A stretch of DNA of 64,000 nucleotides from assembly GCF_001017435.1 (NCBI RefSeq), contig NZ_CP011371.1, forward strand, positions 5,766,001-5,830,000, written 5' to 3'. Origin of the DNA: Caldimonas brevitalea (lineage in GTDB: Bacteria > Pseudomonadota > Gammaproteobacteria > Burkholderiales > Burkholderiaceae_C). Below are positions 43,675 through 51,834 of the stretch, piece by piece (the stretch's first letter is position 1; each line of letters opens with the position of its first letter). The translations under genes were made by a program, and so were the position numbers. The notes below the pieces were generated by a model that saw only the letters and a program-made list of their open reading frames with translations, had not been told where the DNA came from and did not search any database.

Positions 43675-44376
43675 ATGAAGCCACTGCCCCGCCCCTCGCT
43701 CGCGCTGCTGCTGCCGCTGGCCTGCCTGACCCTGTGTGCCGCGGCGCGCGTGCAGGCCGAGCCGGTGACCTACACCCTGGAGCCCAGCCACACCAGCATC
43801 ACCTGGGAGGTGTTGCACTTCGGCACCTCGACCATCCGCGGGCGCTTGCCTCGCGTCGAAGGCCAGATCAGCTGGGACCGCGACGCCAAACGCGGCAAGC
43901 TGTCGGTGCAGATCGACATGAACGCGCTGGAAACCGGCGTGGCCCCCTTCACCGCCCGGCTCAAGGCGCCCGATTTGTTCGCCACGCAGGAGCACCCGCA
44001 CGCGTGGTTCGTGGCCGAGCGCCTGCAATTCGACGGCGACCGCCTGACCGCCGCGCCCGGCGAGTTGACGCTGCGCGGCACCAGCCAGCCGCTGACGCTC
44101 AGCGTGGTCCGCTTCAACTGCTACCTCAACCCCTTGTTTCGGCGTGAAGTGTGCGGCGGCGATTTCGAGGCACGCGTGAAACGCAGCGATTTCGGGATGA
44201 GCTTCGGCCTGCCGTTCGTCGCGAACGACGTGCTGCTGCGGGTGCAGGTGGAAGCGGTGAAGCAGGCCGCCGCGCCGGCGGAGCCGCCGGACTCGGCGCC
44301 TGCCCCAGCATCGGCGCCCGCCTCGACGCCGACGACGCCACCTGCAGCGGCCGCCACGCCTGCCCCGTCACCGTGA
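43675..44376 (+). CDS. YceI-family periplasmic protein (3) with Pro/Ala tail
   Basis: 233 aa; signal peptide to about residue 28 (AARVQAEPVTY). YceI domain YTLEPSHTSITWEVLHFGTSTIRGRLPRVEGQISWD, with FNCYLNPLFRREVCGGDFEARVKRSDFGMSFGL. It ends in a low-complexity Ala/Pro/Ser/Thr tail of about 38 residues absent from the other copies. About 29 bp after the terminator, so probably separately transcribed. A tandem duplicate of the upstream genes that has diverged. Confidence 0.9.
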   Translation: MKPLPRPSLALLLPLACLTLCAAARVQAEPVTYTLEPSHTSITWEVLHFGTSTIRGRLPRVEGQISWDRDAKRGKLSVQIDMNALETGVAPFTARLKAPDLFATQEHPHAWFVAERLQFDGDRLTAAPGELTLRGTSQPLTLSVVRFNCYLNPLFRREVCGGDFEARVKRSDFGMSFGLPFVANDVLLRVQVEAVKQAAAPAEPPDSAPAPASAPASTPTTPPAAAATPAPSP

Positions 44377-44473
44377 CGCGCACCTCCCGAGACAGCGCCT
44401 CGCCCACCACACTGCCGGGCACTCCCCCCACAGTGGGGGCCGGCCGTCCCCGCGGGCGAACGGCAGCGGTTTC

Positions 44474-44479
44474 TATAAT
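44474..44479 (+). promoter_or_regulatory. -10 element upstream of the PBP1A gene
   Basis: A perfect TATAAT 28 bp before the ATG. No -35 consensus stands 17 bp upstream, so it may depend on an activator, or the match is chance in a GC-rich context. Confidence 0.45.
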
Positions 44480-44506
44480 CGCCCGGCAACTCACACAGTC
44501 CCATCC

Positions 44507-46879
44507 ATGCCCGCATCGGAGCCCGACGCCTTGCGTACCGCGGCTCCGCCCGGCGCTTCCCGCACCTTGCAACCCTCACCGCGCTCCCTGATCAGGTCTG
44601 CCCTCCGTGTGCTCGGCACGGCGCTCGTCGCGGCGTGCTGCTTGATGCTGCTGACGTCGGTGGCGCTGGTGGTGGCCTACCCCAACGTGCCGCCGATCAG
44701 CGAGCTGACCGACTACCGCCCCCAGCTGCCGCTGCGGGTGTACTCGGCCGACGGTGTGCTGCTGGGCGAGTACGGTGAGGAGCGACGCCGCTACCTGCCG
44801 CTGGACGAGATCCCGCCGCGGGTGGTCGATGCCGTGCTGTCGGTCGAAGACGCGCGCTTCTACCAGCACCCCGGCATCGACATCGTGCGCGTGCTCGGCG
44901 CCGGGCTGCGCAATATCGTCGACTTTCGCAGCGAGGGTGCGTCGACCATCACGATGCAGCTGGCCCGCAACTTCTATTTGCCGACCGAGAAGACCTTCAC
45001 CCGCAAGGTCTACGAGATGCTGCTGGCGCTGAAGATCGAGAGCCAGCTGTCGAAGCAGCAGATCCTCGAAACCTACATGAACCACATCGACCTCGGGCAG
45101 CGGGCGCACGGCTTTGCCGCCGCGAGCGAGATCTACTTCGGCAAGCCCCTCAAGGACGTGACGCTGGCCGAGGCCGCGATGCTGGCCGGCCTGCCCCAGG
45201 CACCTTCGACGCACAACCCGGCGGTCAACCCGCAGCGGGCCAAACAGCGGCAGTTGCACGTGCTCGACCGGATGTGGAAGACCGGCGTCATCACGCAGGC
45301 CGAGCGCGACGACGCCCGCATCGCCCCCTTGCAGTACCGCGTCCGCCTGGAGGCGCCGGCCTACGCGCGGCATGTGGCGGAGACGGCGCGGCAGCTGGTG
45401 TATGCGCAATACGGTGCCGATGCCTACACGCGCGGCCTGAACGTCTGGCTGAGCATCGACTCCGGCCGTCAGATGGCGGCGTACCGCGCCTTGCGACGCG
45501 GCATCCTCGACTACGAGCGGCGCCAGCCCTACCGCGGCCCGGAAGCCTATGTGGACCTGCCCGCCGACCCGGCCGAGACCGACGCCCGAGTGGCCGAGGC
45601 CTTGTTGAAACACCCCGACAACGACGAGTTGCGCGCCGCAGTGGTGCTGGAAGCGCAGCCCGACAAGGTGGTGGCCGCGCTGGCCGACGGCCAGGTGGTG
45701 AGCGTGACCGGCAGCGGACTGCAGCCGGCGGCCGCCGCGCTGCGCGGAGCGGGTGCAGGCGCCAGCAAGACGGCGATCCGCCGGGGGGCGGTGGTGCGGC
45801 TGGTGCAAGGCGCCGCCGGATGGACGCTGACGCAATTACCCGAAGTGGAAGGCGCCGTGGTGTCGCTCGACCCGCGCAGCGGCGCCATTCTGGCGCTGGT
45901 GGGCGGCTTCGATCATGCGAAGAACCAGTTCAACCACGCCACCCAGGCCTGGCGGCAGCCCGGCTCGGCCTTCAAGCCGTTCGTCTATTCGGCGGCGCTC
46001 GAGAAGGGCTACACGCCGGCCACGGTGATCCTCGACGGCCCGCTGTTCTTCTCGGCCTCGGCCGGCGCGCCCGCGTGGGAGCCGAAGAACTACGATCAGC
46101 AGTTCGAAGGCCCGATGTCCTTGCGCCGCAGCCTGGCCAAATCGAAGAACATTCCGGCCGTCCGCTTGCTGCAGGCCATCGGCACGCCCTACGCACGAAG
46201 CTGGGTGGGCCGCTTCGGCTTCGAGGCCGAGCGCCACCCGGCCAGCCTGACGATGGCGCTGGGTGCCGGCACCACGACGCCATTGCAGCTCGCCTCGGCC
46301 TACGCCGTGTTCGCCAACGGCGGCTACCGTTTGCCACCGGTGCTGATCACCCGGCTGACCGACGCGCGCGGGCGGGTGCTGAAAGAAATCGGCCCGGCGG
46401 CGATGGACACCACGACCCGTGCCATCGACCCTCGCAATGCCTTCCTCACCGGCAGCCTGCTGCAGGAGGTGACACGCTCGGGCACGGCCGCGCGGGCCCA
46501 GCAGGTGTTGAAGCGCCCCGATCTGTACGGCAAGACCGGCACCACCAACGACAGCTTCGACGCCTGGTTCGCCGGCTACCAACCGGGGCTGGTGGCGGTG
46601 GTCTGGCTCGGCTACGACGAGCCGCGGCGGCTGGGGGAACGAGAAGGCGGCGCCACGCTGGCGCTGCCGGTGTGGATCGACTACATGGGCCAGGCGCTGC
46701 AGGGCGCCCCGGTGGTGAACCCGGAAACGCCCGACGGGCTGGTGTGGTGGAACGGCGAGTGGTACTACGAGGAGTACACGCCGACCACCGGCATCTCCAC
46801 GCTGGGCATGGAAGACCTGCCACCGCCGCCGCCGAGCGAGGAGGAGAAGCGGGGCATTCTCGACCTGTTCAGGTCGTAA
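44507..46879 (+). CDS. mrcA: Penicillin-binding protein 1A (class A transglycosylase/transpeptidase)
   Basis: 790-aa bifunctional peptidoglycan synthase. An N-terminal cytoplasmic tail and membrane anchor (about 37-58) are followed by the glycosyltransferase domain: VEDARFYQHPGID with catalytic Glu about 114, then GASTITMQLARNFYL and a KVYEMLLALKIE helix. The transpeptidase domain holds the SxxK motif at about 487-490 (GSAFKPF), SKN about 555, and KTGTT. The GT and TP motifs are complete. 790 aa is typical for betaproteobacterial PBP1A. Convergent with the PH-domain gene. Confidence 0.94.
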   Translation: MPASEPDALRTAAPPGASRTLQPSPRSLIRSALRVLGTALVAACCLMLLTSVALVVAYPNVPPISELTDYRPQLPLRVYSADGVLLGEYGEERRRYLPLDEIPPRVVDAVLSVEDARFYQHPGIDIVRVLGAGLRNIVDFRSEGASTITMQLARNFYLPTEKTFTRKVYEMLLALKIESQLSKQQILETYMNHIDLGQRAHGFAAASEIYFGKPLKDVTLAEAAMLAGLPQAPSTHNPAVNPQRAKQRQLHVLDRMWKTGVITQAERDDARIAPLQYRVRLEAPAYARHVAETARQLVYAQYGADAYTRGLNVWLSIDSGRQMAAYRALRRGILDYERRQPYRGPEAYVDLPADPAETDARVAEALLKHPDNDELRAAVVLEAQPDKVVAALADGQVVSVTGSGLQPAAAALRGAGAGASKTAIRRGAVVRLVQGAAGWTLTQLPEVEGAVVSLDPRSGAILALVGGFDHAKNQFNHATQAWRQPGSAFKPFVYSAALEKGYTPATVILDGPLFFSASAGAPAWEPKNYDQQFEGPMSLRRSLAKSKNIPAVRLLQAIGTPYARSWVGRFGFEAERHPASLTMALGAGTTTPLQLASAYAVFANGGYRLPPVLITRLTDARGRVLKEIGPAAMDTTTRAIDPRNAFLTGSLLQEVTRSGTAARAQQVLKRPDLYGKTGTTNDSFDAWFAGYQPGLVAVVWLGYDEPRRLGEREGGATLALPVWIDYMGQALQGAPVVNPETPDGLVWWNGEWYYEEYTPTTGISTLGMEDLPPPPPSEEEKRGILDLFRS

Positions 46880-46930
46880 GCGCTGGCGGTGCCGCCGGGG
46901 GTGCGGCGCCCGCCCTCCCGCCACCCGTGC

Positions 46931-47542
46931 TCAGGAGTGGATGTATTTCTCGAAGACGTCGCTGAAGTCGCGCTTCACATAGCGCTCGAGCAGCGTTGTG
47001 TTGACCGCATGCAGCAGCGTTTGGTAGTGCTTGACCAGCGTCGCTTCGCTGTCGAGCGTGCCGAGCTTGTACATCGAGCCGATGGCGTCCAGGCAGGGCA
47101 GCACGTTCTGGCGGGCGATCTCGTTGCGCGCCTGGATCTTGCCGATGGTGTGCAGTGCCTTGTAGATGTCTTTCAGCTGTTCGAGGAAGTTCTTCTTCAC
47201 GTCGATGCTGAAGGTGGGGCCGTCCTCGACGCTGAACTTGAGTTCGATGTCGAGGTCGATCGTGCCAGCCGTCTCGATCGAGACGTTGGAGAGCTGGTGG
47301 CTCGAATAGTCATAGCGCTTGATGGTGCGCTTGGACGACACGGCCGAGTCGCCGTCCACGTGGATGATGGCGAGGTTGGTGAAGCAGTATTCGTCCTTCT
47401 TCGACTTGATCAGGAAGAAGATCTTTTCGCCGTCTTCGTGGAAGAGATAGTCGTCGGCGTCGACCTTGTCGTAATCGGCCGGCGAGATGATGACGCCGAT
47501 GTCGCTGAGGCCGAGGGCTTCGGAGGCGAGCTTTTTGAACAT
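46931..47542 (-). CDS. PH-domain (YvbH-like) protein
   Basis: 203-aa cytoplasmic protein. Residues 1 to about 125 form a bacterial PH domain (bPH_1 type; DDYLFHEDGEKIFFLIKSKKDEYCFTNLAIIHVDGDSAVSSKRTIKRYDYS), and the helical C-terminal third (FLEQLKDIYKALHTIGKIQARN ... LLHAVNTTLLERYVKRDFSDVFEKY) resembles the YvbH oligomerisation domain. Role unknown; relatives are stress- or membrane-associated. Single gene with its own start and no operon partner. Confidence 0.82.
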   Translation of the reverse strand: MFKKLASEALGLSDIGVIISPADYDKVDADDYLFHEDGEKIFFLIKSKKDEYCFTNLAIIHVDGDSAVSSKRTIKRYDYSSHQLSNVSIETAGTIDLDIELKFSVEDGPTFSIDVKKNFLEQLKDIYKALHTIGKIQARNEIARQNVLPCLDAIGSMYKLGTLDSEATLVKHYQTLLHAVNTTLLERYVKRDFSDVFEKYIHS

Positions 47543-47844
47543 CGTGATTTGTCCTTTTGTGGGATGGAAGCGTCAGCGCGGCGGCGCGACTTACACGCCA
47601 CAGCGTGTCACCGGCCCGTCCCCCTCGAGCGTGCCGGTGACGTGAAGATTGTGCGGTCAGACCCCGGCGGACCGCGCCCGCGAACGATGGCCCTATGTGC
47701 CTTAGTTCCGCTGTAGGGAAGCCCTGTGGGCGGACCGGCGCCGGCTGCCTCACGGTCTGGGCGTGTCGACAAGAATAGGCCGTATCAGGCCGGATGCGAA
47801 CGCGGGCCACGGGCGAGGCGCTCAACCTCGCCGCCGCGGCATCA
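47543..47844. other. Intergenic region with an inverted repeat
   Basis: 302 bp without a gene, between two minus-strand genes. It contains the perfect 9-bp inverted repeat GTCACCGGC (47607-47615) / GCCGGTGAC (47633-47641), spaced by 17 nt, upstream of the PH-domain gene. Nothing else stands out. Confidence 0.5.
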
Positions 47845-48249
47845 TCAGAAGTACAAGGACTCCACCACCTTGCCGCCCACGTGCAGGTCGCACTTGTCGC
47901 CCGCCTTGCTGTGGGCGCTCTGCACGGCGCCCGCGACGATGCCGACGACACCGCCCTTGCTGCCCAGCACGGAGCCGAAGTAGCACTCGGCTCGCACGTC
48001 CAGCCCGCGGTATTGGGCGTTCAGGTTCAAGGTGGGCGTATAGGGAGGGAAACTGCCGCGCATGACGGGATCGCCGTTGACGGACAGCGACAGTTCATTG
48101 CCGCGCGGGTCGTAGACGCCGCCGAATTCGAGCTTTTGCCCGGCGACCTGCACGGTCTTGTTCTGGGCAATGCGCGATGAGGCGCAGCCCGCCGACAAGG
48201 CGGCAGCGGCCGCCAGACAGACGACGACGGCGATCGAAGAAAAGCGCAT
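47845..48249 (-). CDS. Small lipoprotein, unknown function
   Basis: 134 aa. N-terminal signal with lipobox LSAGC (Cys about residue 22). The mature part (VQVAGQKLEFGGVYDPRGNELSLSVNGDPVMRGSFPPYTP) is short and beta-rich. It ends with a Gly-rich VGIVAGAVQSAHSKAGDKCDLHVGGKVV in which a second Cys could form a disulfide with the Cys in RAECYFG. No characterised family recognised. Start by first ATG, with signal peptide immediately after. Confidence 0.78.
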   Translation of the reverse strand: MRFSSIAVVVCLAAAAALSAGCASSRIAQNKTVQVAGQKLEFGGVYDPRGNELSLSVNGDPVMRGSFPPYTPTLNLNAQYRGLDVRAECYFGSVLGSKGGVVGIVAGAVQSAHSKAGDKCDLHVGGKVVESLYF

Positions 48250-48485
48250 GTGGGTCCTCCCGATGTTTGTGGATGTAGGTGGCGTTCGTTGCTTTGTGTG
48301 GCGCCGGGTCGACCCCTCGTGCCGGCCGGCTCACCCCGGCGGTGAGCCGGCGGCTGGCGAAGATTGTGGGACGCATCGACGTGCAGTGCCGTCCCCCATG
48401 CGGGGGATGCGAGGGGCGGCGAGCGACTGTGTAATGCCTCGACTCTCGCCCGCTTCAGCGTCTTCTGTCGCTCGCGACGTTTGCC

Positions 48486-50102
48486 ATGACTGCTCCTTTG
48501 GCCCACCTCACCGCTTCATCGCTGTCACGCGATGGCACTGCCAGCGCGGGCGTCGGTGCGCTGGCATTGATGCACCGGTGGCCGGCCCTCCTCCTCTGCG
48601 CGGCCATCGCCGGCGCTGTGTCCCCTTTCGGCTGGGCCCCGGTGTCCTGCTGGCCCGTTGCGCTGCTGGGCTATGGCGTGCTGTTCAGCCTGCTGCCGCA
48701 CTCGCGATCACCCTGCCATGCCTTCGCGGTCGGACTCGCGTTCGGCCTCGGGCTGCACCTGTCGGGCCACGGTTGGGTCTACACGTCGTTGCACGACAAG
48801 ACGGGTATGTCGGTGGGGTGGGCGGTGCTCGGCAGCGCCATCTTCATTGGCTATCTGGCGATCTTCACCGCCGTGCCGTGCGCCGTATGGCGCTGGGGGG
48901 TGGGGCATCGCCGGCGCTACACGCCGAGCGGCCAGGCCGCAGCTCGCATCGTCGCTTTCAGTGTTTGCATCGCCCTCGGCGAGTACGCCCGCAGCCTGCC
49001 GTTCGGCGGCTTCACCTCCCTCTCGCTCGGCCATGCGATGGTCGACACATGGCTGGCGCCCGTCGCACCGGTGCTCGGCGTGTACGGCTTGAGCACGCTG
49101 GCGCTGGCCGCATCCGCGGCCGCGGTCACCGCCGCGACGGGCCGGGCCCCGATGCACGTGCGACTCACCTGTCTCGCCGCGACGGCGGTGCTGCTGGCCG
49201 GCGGCAGGCTACTTGAACCGGTCGAGTGGGTGCGCCCCCTCGGCGCGCCGTTGAGCTTTCGGCTGATTCAGGGCAACGTCTCCCAGGAGCGCAAGTTCGA
49301 CCCGCAGCACGTGCGCGCGGAAGTGGAGGCCTATTTGCAGGATGTGATGGAGGCCCCGGCCGACATCGTGGCAACGCCCGAGACGGCCTTCCCCCTGTTC
49401 TTGAACGAACTGCCGGCCGACACCTTGTCCCGGCTGCAAGACCACGCCCGCGCCACCGGCAGCCATGTGTTCCTGGGGGTGGCCACCCTGGGGCCCGACG
49501 GCGAGGGCCGCAACAGCGTGGTGCAGGTGACACCGCATGGCGAGCTGTCACGCTACGACAAGGTGAGGTTGATGCCCTTCGGCGAGTACAGCCCGATCGG
49601 CCTCGGCTGGTTTGCCGGGCGGATGCAGATTGCGCTGAAGGACCTGCAGCCGGGGGCGGCCGACCAACCGACGCTGCAGGTGCGGGGGCAGCGATTGGGC
49701 GTGCTGATTTGCCATGAAGATCTGTTCGGCGAGGACACGCGCCGGTGGGTGAGGCGTAAAGGCGACGACGGGGTGACCGTGTTGCTCAACGTGAGCAACC
49801 TCGCCTGGTTCGATGGCAGCGACGCGATCGATCAGCGACTTCAAATCGTGCGGCTGCACGCGTTGGCGCTGGCTCGGCCCGTGTTGCGGGTGGCGAACAC
49901 CGGGGTGACGGTCTTGGTCGATGCGCGGGGGCGGGTGGGAACGGCGTTGCCGACGGGCGTACACGGGATTTTGAGCGGTCAGGTGCAAGGTGTGCAGGGG
50001 CTGACGCCGTATGCCCGCTATGGGGAGTGGCCCTTTCTGGCGCTCAGCGTCAGCGCGCTCGGCCTCGCCGCGCTGCTTGCCATGCGCACGGCGAGACATT
50101 GA
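48486..50102 (+). CDS. lnt: Apolipoprotein N-acyltransferase
   Basis: 538-aa inner-membrane enzyme that adds the third acyl chain to lipoproteins. N-terminal membrane part of about six helices up to about residue 245 (LLLCAAIAGAVSPFGWAPVSCWPVALLGYGVLF, then more). The nitrilase domain holds the catalytic triad Glu299 (ATPETAFP), Lys359 (SRYDKVRLMPFGEY) and Cys409 (GVLICHEDLFG), all present. The motif GEYSPIG is typical. No rest-of-operon partner is visible, and the gene may be a second lnt copy rather than the housekeeping one. Confidence 0.9.
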   Translation: MTAPLAHLTASSLSRDGTASAGVGALALMHRWPALLLCAAIAGAVSPFGWAPVSCWPVALLGYGVLFSLLPHSRSPCHAFAVGLAFGLGLHLSGHGWVYTSLHDKTGMSVGWAVLGSAIFIGYLAIFTAVPCAVWRWGVGHRRRYTPSGQAAARIVAFSVCIALGEYARSLPFGGFTSLSLGHAMVDTWLAPVAPVLGVYGLSTLALAASAAAVTAATGRAPMHVRLTCLAATAVLLAGGRLLEPVEWVRPLGAPLSFRLIQGNVSQERKFDPQHVRAEVEAYLQDVMEAPADIVATPETAFPLFLNELPADTLSRLQDHARATGSHVFLGVATLGPDGEGRNSVVQVTPHGELSRYDKVRLMPFGEYSPIGLGWFAGRMQIALKDLQPGAADQPTLQVRGQRLGVLICHEDLFGEDTRRWVRRKGDDGVTVLLNVSNLAWFDGSDAIDQRLQIVRLHALALARPVLRVANTGVTVLVDARGRVGTALPTGVHGILSGQVQGVQGLTPYARYGEWPFLALSVSALGLAALLAMRTARH

Positions 50103-50574
50103 CGGGCTGTCTTCACCACAGCAAGACAAACTACAGCGATGACAGGCAGTATCGACATTCGATGATCGTCAAAACAACTTACCGGTGGCGCATAAACGTT
50201 TGCGAACGTGGCGACAACATTCTGAATTCGCTCATCAATTCCTCCCGGTTGGTTGCAATTCTAAAAACTCAAAGATGCGCAGCATCCTTGATCGCCGCCT
50301 ATTTGTTTAGGAGCGATGCAGGGAACAAAAGCTTGCCTGCGAGGTGTCAAATCTACAGGCTCCGTTCGTTGGCAACCAGTTCCGCAAGGTCTTCGGCAAA
50401 TACAAACAGCTCACCTCTGGCACCGCGCCTGTTGTGAAATGGCTTTGATCCCTCACCAGCAGCAGGTCCCTGACAAAATAACGCGTTCGTCGGCGCACGA
50501 TTTCCAGCGTCAGAACCGTGAGCGGCATCAACAACCTGCCTTCCGTACTGATGGGGACAGCCGCAATGCAGCGA
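50103..50574. other. AT-rich region without a supported gene
   Basis: 472 bp after lnt with markedly lower GC than the flanking chromosome. Only short frames with no start or ribosome site. A 45-codon plus-strand frame ending at 50448 has protein-like composition but lacks a start, so it could be a decayed fragment. Marks the left edge of the atypical patch. Confidence 0.5.
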
Positions 50575-50991
50575 CTAGCGAGGCGGCCTTACGACAACAA
50601 ACCAGAAGACGCAACTTGCAACAGACCCACATAACATTGAGAAGCCCGCGCCAGCGCTTGCATCCAAAAGCATCGTCAAGACTCCCTGTGGACTGCTCTT
50701 CCAGTTCAGCACCACGCTAGGGCCAAAAATTATCGCGAAAGGGGTCAGTCCCATCGCCGCCCCGAGCGACGAATAAACCCACAATTTCGACTGTTCCTTC
50801 CATCGCAACAAAAAATAGAGTGGTAGGCCCATGATTGCTGCCGAAAGGTAACCGTATGCCGCGAGCACGCTCGCTACCCATTCAGCTTGCGAATGCGGAA
50901 TTATAAACATCGAGACGACGTAGATAATCAGTGCCGGCACCGCTGGCCCGATGAGGAACCCGGCGACGGTTCCGAACGCTTTAGTACTCAT
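50575..50991 (-). CDS. Four-helix membrane protein in AT-rich patch, unknown
   Basis: 138-aa integral membrane protein from the ATG at 50991 (MSTKAFGTVAGFLIGPAVPALIIYVVSMF). Helices: about 8-29, 40-61 (VASVLAAYGYLSAAIMGLPLYFLL), 71-92 (LWVYSSLGAAMGLTPFAIIFG) and 110-134 (SMLCGSVASCVFWFVVV). It has a lower GC and unlike codon use compared with the flanking genes. Its place behind an immunity-type gene suggests an orphan immunity protein or a transferred gene, but no homology supports a function. Confidence 0.6.
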   Translation of the reverse strand: MSTKAFGTVAGFLIGPAVPALIIYVVSMFIIPHSQAEWVASVLAAYGYLSAAIMGLPLYFLLRWKEQSKLWVYSSLGAAMGLTPFAIIFGPSVVLNWKSSPQGVLTMLLDASAGAGFSMLCGSVASCVFWFVVVRPPR

Positions 50992-51320
50992 ACTCGTCTC
51001 GATTGAACGTTTGGACTTAATACCTATTTCAATCTGGTCACGACTCTTTGCAAGACCGGTTGGATAGGATATGGGGCAATAGCTCCCTGATAATATATGC
51101 CTCACGACGCAGCATGGCTTCGACCCTTAGCAAACCTAAACTTTTGGAGGGGGACGCGTATCAGGTGACGGTCTTACACCCAAAGCGATCGGTTAACCAA
51201 AGAATCGCTTATGGCCTGCGACATTTAAACTTAATGGCGAAGCCGAACATCAATAAGCCAAAATTGCAATCGCAACCATGTCACAAGCAAGTCCGACAAC
51301 GCGACGCCCTATTCGAGCGC
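50992..51320. other. AT-rich spacer
   Basis: 329 bp between the membrane-protein and immunity-like genes. No frame on either strand has a start, ribosome site and coding-like composition. May be remains of displaced toxin or immunity modules. Confidence 0.4.
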
Positions 51321-51821
51321 TCAGTCGTATTCAAAAAACCGGTCCCACCACGTAAACGTTGCCCCCTGCGTCATTTTCTCGACCGGAAGAAAGCCGTCAT
51401 AAACGGCTCCCCTTAGCACGTCCCCATCCACCCAGAGGAAGCCATGCCGGTTTAGAACATCCCTTATTTCCGCCAACACCTTTCCTTCATATGCCGCCTC
51501 CCCCTCGACGATCGAGGTCGTAGCACAATGGCTAGCCAATTGACCCCAGCTAGAAAATCGGATTGCGAGAAACGGAGCGTCCTTTGATTCACCGTCGCCG
51601 CGCACCTCTCGGATTTCGCCCCAGAAAAATGCATCCTGATAATTGTCGACCAGACATAGTTTCATGTCCAACTTTGATTCCAACTCCACAACACATTGTT
51701 GAGCACGCCTCACTGCGTCGCGGAAGTCAAAATTTTCAGGACTGTCCCCACTCAACCACCCGTCGGAATTCCTCCCCTGCAAGTCGAGCGCCTTAAGTCG
51801 GAGATGAAGCGCATTTTCCAT
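51321..51821 (-). CDS. Probable immunity protein for the Rhs toxin
   Basis: 166-aa acidic cytoplasmic-type protein without signal or membrane helix. Trp/Phe-rich and acidic, with e.g. DNYQDAFFWGEIREVRG, FLAIRFSSWGQLASH and WDRFFEYD at the end. It starts 13 bp after the Rhs stop on the same strand, exactly where immunity genes sit behind polymorphic toxins. GC is low like the toxin tip and unlike the Rhs core. No known immunity family recognised. Assignment is by position and composition. Confidence 0.7.
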   Translation of the reverse strand: MENALHLRLKALDLQGRNSDGWLSGDSPENFDFRDAVRRAQQCVVELESKLDMKLCLVDNYQDAFFWGEIREVRGDGESKDAPFLAIRFSSWGQLASHCATTSIVEGEAAYEGKVLAEIRDVLNRHGFLWVDGDVLRGAVYDGFLPVEKMTQGATFTWWDRFFEYD

Positions 51822-51834
51822 CCAGACACCTTCC

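Noticed and set aside
50311..50448. 45-codon plus-strand frame ending in PVVKWL
   Set aside because: Protein-like but lacks a start codon and ribosome site; could be a decayed toxin end, not enough to call a gene.
51048..51416. 122-codon plus-strand frame over the immunity gene spacer
   Set aside because: No ribosome site, composition not coding-like, overlaps the supported minus-strand gene.
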